This document shows, one piece after another, positions 18,701 to 20,797 of a stretch of 20,797 nt of DNA. Where the stretch lies: NCBI GenBank assembly GCA_000969725.1, contig JXSR01S002592.1; one strand, given 5' to 3'. A program made the position numbers and the translations under genes. The notes beneath the pieces are model-generated. The model was given only the letters and a program-made list of their open reading frames with translations, was not told where the DNA came from and made no database searches. The stretch is from Ophiothrix spiculata. Lineage: Eukaryota; Echinodermata; Ophiuroidea; Amphilepidida; Ophiotrichidae. Each line of letters begins with the position of its first letter. The first letter of the stretch is position 1.

Positions 18701-20324
18701 CAAATGCTGTAAAAAGTGTATATTATTTTGGATACTTTTTTCTTGGTCACCCAGTAGACCATGGTAGGTGTAGACTACAAAGAAATTTACTATACATACT
18801 ATTCCTAATATTGCAGGTTTGAAACTTACTTACTTGAGGTCAGTACAACATTTGCATTTTCGCCAAAAAAAACATTATTAGTTGCATTTTTGTGTCAAGC
18901 ACTAGTTTACAAGAAAACATTGTATATGAACTTTTTTGCCAGGAAATTGCAATGCGGCCTCAGCCTTCATATGCCAAGCCTGGCGAGACATACTACCTAA
19001 GTTTACAAAGAGATGAAAACCTGACGGTCAAACAAGGTATGTTTATTTGATCCTATCTAGAGGATGATACTTATAATCAATCAGTTAAAAGAAATTCCAA
19101 TGCAACCTCAAGCCCTGGATCCCAAACTTGCCACCTCGGCCCCAATATGCCCAGTATGTGACTTAAGCCCCTGTATGTCTAACCTCAAACCCCTTCCCAG
19201 CTTGCAACCTCAGCCTCAATATCATGCCTACATATGTAATCTGAAACCCCCAACCCCATATGCCCAGCCTGAAACCTCGAACCCCTTACCCCCAGCTTGC
19301 AACCAATTGTAAACTAATCCTATTATTTGTCATGTGGTTGCTAAAACTTAGGAGTACACAAACTGATGTACTAACACCAGGCAAGCCATTATCTGTGTAG
19401 TGTATTAATTGTATAGAGTCGGAAGTTAACTGCCATATTTAAAAACAGACCAAAATCACAGAATTGAGAGTAGAAAATGAAATGCACTCTAAATGATAGT
19501 GTTTATTTTTTCTTAAAATCTTTTTCCACTTTGATCTCTGTGTTATAGGAGATGCCGTTTATTTGGCACCTGAGAATGAGCGAACAAATCCAGACGGTAG
19601 TCCCATGGAAGTAGCACCTCATGTCACAGCAGCCAGCCTGGATCCAGAGAATCTCAATATATTCAGAATAGAGAAACTATGGAAGAATGAAGTGTATGTA
19701 TCTGTCTTTAATCTTATTAAATTGTAATATCTTATAAAAAACAGCTTTTTGAACCAGTTTATGTGTTCATTTCCTTGGAAATTTACAACAAACTTGGAAG
19801 CATTAAGGCCAAATCCAAATGTCGGGTTTTCTGGTAGAAATTTAAATTTGACATGGCATCATTATTTTTAACCACACAACACTTTCTAACTGCCAACAAT
19901 ATTTACCTTTAACCAGAACAGATTGCATCATATGTACACATTATTGGAAATGTAAAACCAGGATATCTTTTGTTGCCAGAGTTGATGATCTTACTATCTA
20001 TGTATTGTAAAGAATACTTTTAATACTTCATGGAGAGCTGGAACAATATTATAATAATCTGCTGCATTCCTTTATCTTGAACGTAATTATGTCATGTTTC
20101 CACAGCAGGTTGAGCCCGTGCAAGGCAGAATCCCTGTCACCACTTAATCTTATGTCCTTTGTCAATTGCAATTGATTCGATGTGAAATTCAGCACAGTCA
20201 AAGTCTCATTTAATTATTTTCTGGTGGTTTTGTTTCTAGTGGGGAGAAGTTTGCTTTTGGACACCATTTCCTCAGACCTCATGAGACACACCACACACCA
20301 TCCAGAAAGTTCTTCAAAAATGAG
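645..20324 (+). CDS. ASH1L: ASH1-like histone-lysine N-methyltransferase, partial spliced gene (15 exons, no start or stop in window)
   Basis: Fifteen exons join in phase across GT-AG introns into about 726 residues. Domains in order: AWS (about 56-110), SET (118-232), post-SET (239-248), lysine-rich linker (255-318), second linker (319-430), bromodomain (about 435-535), PHD (571-611) and BAH (from about 625, running off the window). This order is diagnostic of ASH1/ASH1L, the trithorax-group enzyme that methylates H3K36 in chromatin and opposes Polycomb silencing. Visible signature residues include NHSC at 188-191, YDYNF at 224-228 and eight PHD zinc ligands. The N-terminal region of the family is long and lies left of the window; the BAH end lies to the right. 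Phases are consistent at all 14 junctions and no exon contains an internal stop, so the gene looks intact here. Identity of the family is nearly certain; the species is not known. Confidence 0.97.
765..1363 (+). other. intron a-b, no feature seen
   Basis: About 600 bases of AT-rich intron with GTAAGT donor and a T-rich tract (1327-1351) before the TAG acceptor. No repeat or RNA gene recognised. Confidence 0.7.
1364..1490 (+). CDS. ASH1L: ASH1L exon b: first half of AWS domain
   Basis: Encodes residues 40-82 with split codons at both ends. The acceptor is TAG at 1361-1363 and the donor is GTAAGA at 1491. Reading [11 protein letters not shown] then a cysteine-rich stretch (C56, C57, C58, C75, C79) ending CQEDCLNR, it supplies the first zinc-binding half of the AWS (associated with SET) domain. 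CLNR is strongly conserved in ASH1, NSD and SETD2 proteins. The last 99 bases of this exon and its donor are copy 1 of a five-copy tandem array reaching 1902, so this exon has four intact-looking 3' duplicates in the following intron. Only copy 1 lies behind a plausible acceptor. Confidence 0.95.
1392..1902 (+). repeat. five-copy 101-bp tandem array of AWS exon 3' end with its splice donor
   Basis: Copies start at 1392, 1493, 1594, 1695 and 1796. Each contains AGAACAGA-CCAATG, the CTGTTGTATCAAACC block, the GTGCCTGCAGAGAAGGGG block and the exon end CTTAATAG followed by GTAAGA. Copy 1 overlaps the coding exon; copies 2-5 lie in the intron. Copies differ by only a few substitutions each (for example AATCTAATGCG in copy 1 against ACTCCAATGTG in copies 2 and 3), so the amplification or its homogenisation is recent. 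The period of 101 is not divisible by three, and reading past the first donor gives an immediate in-frame TAA. Confidence 0.97.
1903..2300. mobile_element. MITE-like repeat, copy A, with inverted internal arms
   Basis: Contains 1977-2021 (GCCATCTTGGATTGTCGCTC... to GTACCTCC) and, in inverted orientation, 2215-2259 (GAGGTACAATAACTCTGC... to CAAGATGGC). The two arms pair over about 40 bases. A related copy lies at 2615-3040 and a fragment at 3745-3795. Two antisense and sense open frames across it are chance products of its higher GC. Non-autonomous DNA transposon is the best guess; no transposase is present and no clear target-site duplication is identified. Confidence 0.7.
2458..2563 (+). CDS. 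ASH1L: ASH1L exon c: second half of AWS domain
   Basis: Encodes residues 82-117: the rest of R82, then [17 protein letters not shown] and the following NQKIQRQ region, ending LERFM. The acceptor follows a long T tract (TTTTTTTGTTTTTCAG) and the donor is GTAAGT at 2564. The cysteines at 88, 93, 95 and 99 continue the AWS zinc cluster. [11 protein letters not shown] closely matches the ASH1L consensus FAECSPNTCPC. The exon ends on a complete codon. Confidence 0.96.
2615..3040. mobile_element. MITE-like repeat, copy B
   Basis: Shares with copy A the block CACCATTTT...AAATCCTATGGGATGG, GCCATCTTGG, AACAGATTAG, TTGATCAGAGCAAGTC, AAAATGCACA...GCTGTA and TTATGCGATCTGCCTGGAT in the same order. The divergence is substantial, with indels, so this is an older insertion or a different subfamily. 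Similar segments ACCAAAGAAATTATAAAGG (2619) and ACCAAGGAAATTAAATAGG (3040) flank it and may mark its ends or a following partial copy. Confidence 0.75.
3293..3540 (+). CDS. ASH1L: ASH1L exon d: SET domain core
   Basis: Encodes residues 118-199 and two bases of W200. It contains [16 protein letters not shown] (start of SET), the EYVGEV motif at 139-144, HHYCLNLDG, and [16 protein letters not shown]. The NHSC segment forms part of the pseudoknot that binds S-adenosylmethionine and the substrate lysine channel. Relative to remembered human ASH1L, YLGEV reads YVGEV and NHSCDPN reads NHSCQPN; the fold-defining residues are kept, so the enzyme is expected to be active. The acceptor is CAACAG at 3287-3292. 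The donor GTATGA at 3541 is weaker than most others in this gene. Confidence 0.97.
3541..4885 (+). other. intron d-e, mostly featureless
   Basis: 1,345 bases. Apart from the short repeat fragment near 3745-3795 nothing is recognised. Short open frames at 3876-4061 (minus) and 4313-4495 (plus) have no motif and ordinary intronic composition. Confidence 0.65.
3745..3795. repeat. fragment of the same MITE-like family
   Basis: GGGAGGAGATATCAGACTTG followed by CCGCCATTTTAAATATGAC resembles the left edge of copy A (GGGGAACCGATACTCGCCACC then ATTTTAATTTCAC). Only this edge is recognisable. Confidence 0.45.
4886..4994 (+). CDS. ASH1L: ASH1L exon e: C-terminal SET segment
   Basis: Encodes residues 200-236, starting with the last base of the split codon for W200, then [20 protein letters not shown] and the catalytic-region YDYNF at 224-228, ending at NLETQ. 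The acceptor is TTTCAG and the donor is GTAAGT at 4995. The join gives CEMQKWSVNG, the family-specific link where the ASH1L autoinhibitory loop sits. Ends in phase 0. Confidence 0.97.
4995..5487 (+). other. intron e-f, no feature seen
   Basis: 493 bases of AT-rich intron ending in an AACTTCAG acceptor. A short near-repeat (GAGTTAGACC and AAGTTAGACC, 5048-5085) is present. No element assigned. Confidence 0.6.
5488..5733 (+). CDS. ASH1L: ASH1L exon f: post-SET zinc motif and lysine-rich tail
   Basis: Encodes residues 237-318. It opens with the post-SET motif C239-R-C241 and C246 followed by RG, which completes the zinc site next to the SET channel. From about residue 255 the sequence is almost entirely lysine, asparagine, glutamine and valine ([15 protein letters not shown] and further K clusters), likely a nuclear-localisation or DNA/nucleosome-contacting tail. 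Vertebrate ASH1L also has a basic stretch after post-SET, but this one is more uniformly lysine. MRG15 is known to contact ASH1 C-terminal to SET; the motif itself is not identified here. The acceptor is CTTCAG and the donor is GTTTGT at 5734, after an in-frame AAG. Confidence 0.93.
5831..6165. repeat. possible small inverted-repeat element
   Basis: TGTCCTCCAC at 5840-5849 recurs inverted as GTGGAGGACA at 6149-6158, and CCGCCCGCC lies near both ends (5850 and 6118). The 63-residue open frame here is not convincing. Could be a decayed non-autonomous DNA element; the match is short. Confidence 0.35.
6166..7154 (+). other. middle of intron f-g, no gene seen
   Basis: AT-rich intron. A purine-rich stretch with repeated GGAGAT words lies at 7063-7130, just left of the long inverted repeat. 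Overlapping short open frames at 6727-6984 (minus) and 6833-7018 (plus) show no motif. Confidence 0.55.
7155..7772. mobile_element. long inverted-repeat (hairpin) element
   Basis: Left arm about 7155-7440 and right arm about 7488-7772 are reverse complements over about 285 bases with scattered mismatches and small indels, around a 47-base AT-rich loop. Matching landmarks: AAATCGGACATACGG and CCGTTTGTCCGATTT at the outside; GAATAAACCTTCATACTA and TAGTATGAAGGTTTATTC in the middle; CCATCTAATTTGCATAT and ATATGCAAATTAGATGG at the loop. It looks like a fold-back MITE. Sequence to its right, up to about TACCACCTTAA at 7844-7854, may be the true terminus, with the matching left end lost. No transposase. 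Confidence 0.8.
7860..9387 (+). other. right part of intron f-g, no feature seen
   Basis: About 1.5 kb of AT-rich intron. Short open frames have no recognisable motif. The sequence ends in a T-rich tract and TTTCTAG acceptor. Confidence 0.6.
9388..9616 (+). CDS. ASH1L: ASH1L exon g: linker between post-SET and bromodomain
   Basis: Encodes residues 319-394 plus one base. Acceptor TTTCTAG at 9381-9387, donor GTAAGT at 9617. The segment [20 protein letters not shown], then [10 protein letters not shown], matches the ASH1L linker pattern [29 protein letters not shown], predicted helical with a basic face. The last codon is split and continues as aspartate in the next exon. Its translated antisense is also open but has no support. 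Confidence 0.9.
9617..10868 (+). other. intron g-h
   Basis: Holds a short direct repeat GACAGCTTGTCT (9651-9662 and 9675-9686) and a run of 12 cytosines at 9991-10002. The stretch 10060-10480 has a slightly higher GC and an open frame of 99 codons (10175-10474) without start context, motif or family resemblance; it may be an unrecognised dispersed repeat. Confidence 0.5.
10869..11076 (+). CDS. ASH1L: ASH1L exon h: pre-bromodomain conserved segment
   Basis: Encodes residues 395-463 and part of R464. It reads [20 protein letters not shown], then [20 protein letters not shown], nearly identical to remembered human ASH1L ([20 protein letters not shown]). It then gives the first bromodomain helix, ending with [10 protein letters not shown]. 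The acceptor is TATTATAG and the donor GTGAGT at 11077. This is one of the most conserved parts of the family outside SET. Confidence 0.96.
11165..11250. repeat. short degenerate tandem repeat (CAGGTATTT units)
   Basis: Three units begin TTCAGGTATTTTACG, TTCAGGTATTTGCC and ATCAGGTATTTTCC; the last two share GCATG/GCAAG-ACAAAAA. Unit length is about 25 to 35 bases. No function suggested. Confidence 0.55.
11600..11770 (-). mobile_element. tRNA-derived SINE
   Basis: On the minus strand, from about 11752 down to 11680, the sequence resembles a tRNA: an A-box-like GTGGCTTGGTATGGG, then GGACGCAAGAGGTCC and a B-box GGGTTTGAATCCC (consensus GGTTCRANTCC). The following body ends near 11603 in an A/T-rich tail with TTTAAAAAATAAA. 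RNA polymerase III internal promoter spacing is right. It lacks a full cloverleaf, so it is not a functional tRNA gene. SINE family not recognised. Confidence 0.65.
11771..13116 (+). other. right part of intron h-i, no feature seen
   Basis: AT-rich intron with only simple-sequence patches such as GAGAGAGAGA at 12467-12476. It ends in a CTTCTCTGTATGACAG acceptor. Confidence 0.6.
13117..13249 (+). CDS. ASH1L: ASH1L exon i: bromodomain core
   Basis: Encodes residues 464-508: [20 protein letters not shown], then [20 protein letters not shown], ending RNAE. [17 protein letters not shown] is the ZA-loop and helix-A signature of bromodomains. The acceptor is TGACAG and the donor GTGGGT at 13250. 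Phase 0 at its 3' end. Confidence 0.97.
13425..13665. mobile_element. small element with about 30-bp inverted ends
   Basis: ATACCCTATTCACTCGTCC followed by AATTCAACTAT (13425-13453) is the near-perfect reverse complement of 13635-13663 (ATAGTTGAATTGGACGAGTG then GATACGGTAT), with about three mismatches in 30. The interior is AT-rich and non-coding. This fits a MITE of about 240 bp. Confidence 0.65.
13729..13890. repeat. degenerate 22-26-bp tandem array with one inverted unit
   Basis: Units built on TGCCTATCTCA-TTTATATTCC begin near 13731, 13753, 13779, 13801, 13843 and 13865. Between them GTGAGTTGGGCAGAAAT (about 13821-13837) is an inverted unit, so 13794-13839 forms a nearly perfect 46-base palindrome. 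Another single unit-like word, TGCCTATCTTA, lies at 13338. Confidence 0.6.
13925..14038 (-). mobile_element. LINE 3' tail, left of the mariner insertion
   Basis: On the minus strand this reads CTGGACCTCTTGGGAGACCA then GTACTTATGTATTGAAAGAG and TTTATCAAGAATAAAG, the style of 3' untranslated end seen in CR1/L2/Jockey-like LINEs (GGACCTxxxGGxGACCAG...AATAAA). It continues the LINE coding remnant found on the other side of the mariner element. Confidence 0.65.
14041..15100 (+). mobile_element. mariner/Tc1-like element with 123-bp terminal inverted repeats, dead
   Basis: The ends CAGGGTGTCCAAAAATTAAC and its reverse complement are flanked by TA on both sides (14039-14040, 15101-15102), the target duplication of the Tc1/mariner superfamily. 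Inverted repeats span 14041-14163 and 14978-15100 with few mismatches. Inside, on the plus strand, 14260-14580 retains pieces of a transposase: MRPHTAKRF, then in another frame HDLSPPDY and [15 protein letters not shown], matching the RPHTA, SPDLxPxDYxLWG and L-K-x-x-I blocks. Frames are broken at several points, the N-terminal part is missing, and the element is about 1.06 kb. The open frame on the opposite strand (14410-14772) is a shadow. Confidence 0.88.
15103..15360 (-). mobile_element. LINE reverse-transcriptase ORF C-terminal remnant
   Basis: Minus strand from about 15340 down to 15193 reads [20 protein letters not shown] then [16 protein letters not shown] and ends in a stop. This is the characteristic C-terminal block of non-LTR retrotransposon ORF2 (GKRxFxYxxxxLWNSLP). 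The following minus-strand sequence continues as 3' untranslated region until interrupted by the mariner element, then resumes at 14038. Only the 3' end of the LINE is present, as expected for 5'-truncated insertions. Confidence 0.75.
15411..15552 (+). CDS. ASH1L: ASH1L exon j: bromodomain C-terminal helices
   Basis: Encodes residues 509-555. It begins [20 protein letters not shown]. Joined to the previous exon this gives NAEKYH, where most bromodomains have NAxxYN with an acetyl-lysine-binding asparagine. Here residue 511 is histidine; human ASH1L has tyrosine there as I recall. The pocket is therefore atypical and may not bind acetyl-lysine in the usual way. The acceptor is TTTACAG and the donor GTAAAC at 15553. 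Confidence 0.95.
15553..15814 (+). other. start of intron j-k, no feature seen
   Basis: AT-rich intron between the bromodomain exon and the minisatellite. Nothing recognised. Confidence 0.6.
15815..16265. repeat. degenerate minisatellite, about seven units of 45-78 bp
   Basis: Recurring words are CTTGTTATTTCCC, CCTACACACAGGGAA, TAGTTTGTGGGGAAGGATAT and variants, for example CTTGGTATTTCCCCTACTCG at 16067 and CTTGTATTTCCCCTACACAC at 16210. Units start near 15826, 15877, 15920, 16007, 16067, 16145 and 16210. Each is itself partly palindromic (TTCCCC...GGGGAA). Open frames across it on both strands reflect the repeat and are not genes. Confidence 0.7.
16266..16871 (+). other. end of intron j-k, no feature seen
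   Basis: AT-rich sequence without recognised repeat. A 71-codon minus-strand open frame (16468-16683) has no motif. The sequence ends in a TGTCACTTTTCAG acceptor. Confidence 0.6.
16872..16972 (+). CDS. ASH1L: ASH1L exon k: acidic linker and first half of PHD finger
   Basis: Encodes residues 556-589: a run of six glutamates, then [20 protein letters not shown] with zinc ligands C571, C573, C585 and C588. The acceptor is TTTTCAG and the donor is GTAAGT at 16973. The last 50 bases with the donor are repeated at 17006-17061. The glutamate run is a short purine-rich stretch of the kind that often acts as a splicing enhancer; that role is inference. Confidence 0.96.
17006..17061 (+). repeat. duplicate of the PHD exon 3' end with splice donor
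   Basis: GTGGCCTGCTCAATGATGAA through GAGAAATGCATG and GTAAGT repeats 16923-16978 at an offset of 83 bases with two substitutions in 56 (CCTCATGATCC against CATCATGATAC). The copy starts mid-exon, so it has no acceptor of its own. If its donor at 17056 replaced the normal one, the frame would shift and end at the TGA at 17033-17035. Confidence 0.95.
17062..17989 (+). other. rest of intron k-l, no feature seen
   Basis: About 930 bases of intron. No repeat recognised. It ends in a long T-rich tract and TTTAG acceptor. Confidence 0.6.
17990..18076 (+). CDS. ASH1L: ASH1L exon l: second half of PHD finger
   Basis: Encodes residues 590-618: [10 protein letters not shown] then [13 protein letters not shown]. 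It supplies W591 (the aromatic wall of methyl-lysine-reading PHD fingers) and ligands H593, C596, C608 and C611, completing the Cys4-His-Cys3 set. The acceptor is TTTGTTTAG and the donor is GTAAAT at 18077. Twenty-nine whole codons. Confidence 0.96.
18077..18942 (+). other. intron l-m, no feature seen
   Basis: 866 bases, AT-rich, with a T run at 18402-18415. Two overlapping short open frames at 18326-18554 cross the T run and carry no motif. Confidence 0.6.
18943..19036 (+). CDS. ASH1L: ASH1L exon m: PHD-BAH link and start of BAH
   Basis: Encodes residues 619-649: [20 protein letters not shown], then [11 protein letters not shown]. It corresponds to remembered human REVPMIPRPHYAQPG...LRDD. 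The acceptor TTTTTTGCCAG at 18932-18942 is strong; the donor is GTATGT at 19037. The intron just downstream carries a degenerate array resembling its first 40 bases. Confidence 0.94.
19091..19305 (+). repeat. C-rich degenerate array resembling the 5' end of exon m
   Basis: The array begins GAAATTCCAATGCAACCTCA, matching 17 of the first 20 exon bases at 18943 (GAAATTGCAATGCGGCCTCA). Further units resemble the next exon bases CCTCAGCCTTCATATGCC: CCTCGGCCCCAATATGCCCAG (19133), CCTCAGCCTCAATATCATGCC (19208) and CATATGCCCAGCCT (19257; exon CATATGCCAAGCCT). About seven units of 26-40 bases, with a larger echo of AACCTC-AACCCCTT-CCCAGCTTGCAACC at 19181 and 19273. The 82-codon open frame here (19064-19312) is a product of the repeat. 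Confidence 0.6.
19549..19693 (+). CDS. ASH1L: ASH1L exon n: BAH domain, first part
   Basis: Encodes residues 650-697 with split codons at both ends: GDAVYLAPE, then a variable loop, then [13 protein letters not shown]. GDxVYL and the [10 protein letters not shown] segment match the ASH1L BAH domain, a protein- and nucleosome-binding module. The acceptor is TTATAG. The donor is taken as GTATGT at 19694, because only this choice keeps frame with the next exon. Confidence 0.95.
19694..20239 (+). other. intron n-o, no feature seen
   Basis: 546 bases of AT-rich intron. No repeat or gene recognised. Confidence 0.6.
20240..20324 (+). CDS. ASH1L: ASH1L exon o: BAH domain, second part
   Basis: Encodes residues 698-726: [20 protein letters not shown] then SRKFFKNE. 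It matches the conserved [21 protein letters not shown] block of ASH1L. The acceptor is TTTCTAG at 20233-20239 and the donor is GTATGT at 20325. The next exon, expected to continue with the ELFRVPLYE-type block, is beyond the window. Confidence 0.96.
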
Positions 20325-20441
20325 GTATGTAATTAAGCTATTCTGATTAATCTGGGCAGTACAACTAATTGTACGGCATGAAAATTATATGTGTTTCCAC
20401 ATATTTCCAAGTTTTTTGTCACGTTGCTATTTTTTCTCATA

Positions 20442-20560
20442 AAACCGTGGTGTTTTTTTTTCTTCTTGTTTTTGTTTGTTTGTTGTTGTTTTTTGGCTCA
20501 AAGATGAAAAGTCAGCAAATTTGAGATAACCGTGGTGTTTTTTGTTTGTTTGTTGTTTTT
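20442..20560. repeat. short T/G-rich duplication
   Basis: ACCGTGGTGTTTTTT followed by a GTTTGTTTGTTGTT tract occurs at about 20443 and again at about 20529, separated by about 86 bases. Low-complexity duplication. Confidence 0.55.
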
Positions 20561-20574
20561 AACCCATGCACATA

Positions 20575-20797
20575 GTGCCTGGGTTTATCTAACCATGATC
20601 ATGTCTATCGGTCTATCTATCTATCGTTCAACTTCTTCTCGTATATGCTTCAACGGATTTTCGTGAAACTTGCACGGGATGATCCTTGGGTAGAGGGGCT
20701 ACGGGGGTGTTCGCGATTTTGCGACCCAAGGTCATCGGGGGTCAAACGAGGGCGCTTTCCAAAATTCTTTAAAACGCTTCTTCGTCTACAGATTTCG
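20575..20797. repeat. probable dispersed repeat, truncated by window edge
   Basis: A sudden rise in GC with phrases such as TGCACATAGTGCCTGGGTTT, TATCTATCTATCG, CAACGGATTTTCGTGAAACT, GGGTAGAGGGGCTACGGGGG and AAGGTCATCGGGGGTCAAAC. This style is familiar from abundant non-coding dispersed repeats in invertebrate genomes, but I cannot name the family. No open frame of note. Confidence 0.45.

Noticed and set aside
19064-19312. Proline-rich 82-codon open frame after exon m
   Set aside because: Its composition follows from the C-rich tandem array and it has no acceptor or donor that would join it in frame; better explained as repeat derived from the exon.

Overview
The window is a partial, plus-strand, intron-rich animal gene. 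Fifteen in-phase coding exons between 645 and 20324 join through canonical GT-AG introns into about 726 residues (2,180 nt) of a histone methyltransferase of the ASH1/ASH1L family. The domain order is AWS, SET, post-SET, basic linker, bromodomain, PHD finger and the first part of a BAH domain. The start codon and long N-terminal region lie left of the window; the rest of BAH and the stop codon lie right of it. Residue numbers in the entries count from the first complete codon at 647.

The protein follows the remembered vertebrate ASH1L sequence closely, especially around the AWS/SET core and in the stretch before the bromodomain. Introns are 0.5 to 3.7 kb, AT-rich and full of small transposon remnants. 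This suggests a non-vertebrate metazoan, perhaps a marine deuterostome such as an echinoderm or hemichordate; the species assignment is inference.

Layout: 1-480 mariner transposase remnant on the minus strand; 645-5733 AWS, SET, post-SET and lysine-rich exons; 5734-9387 a 3.65 kb intron with a long inverted-repeat element; 9388-11076 linker and start of the bromodomain region; 11077-13116 an intron with a tRNA-derived SINE; 13117-15552 bromodomain exons, whose intron holds a LINE 3' end split by a mariner-like element with 123-bp terminal inverted repeats; 16872-18076 PHD exons; 18943-20324 BAH exons; 20580-20797 an unassigned dispersed-type repeat.

The most unusual signal is repeated local amplification of exon edges within this one gene. 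The 3' part of the AWS exon, with its 5' splice site, is present five times in a 101-bp tandem array. The 3' part of the first PHD exon, with its 5' splice site, is duplicated 83 bp downstream. A degenerate C-rich array after the first BAH exon appears to derive from that exon's 5' end. In the first two cases the extra splice donors, if used with the normal upstream exon, cause premature stops, so they are either decoys or a possible way of making truncated transcripts.
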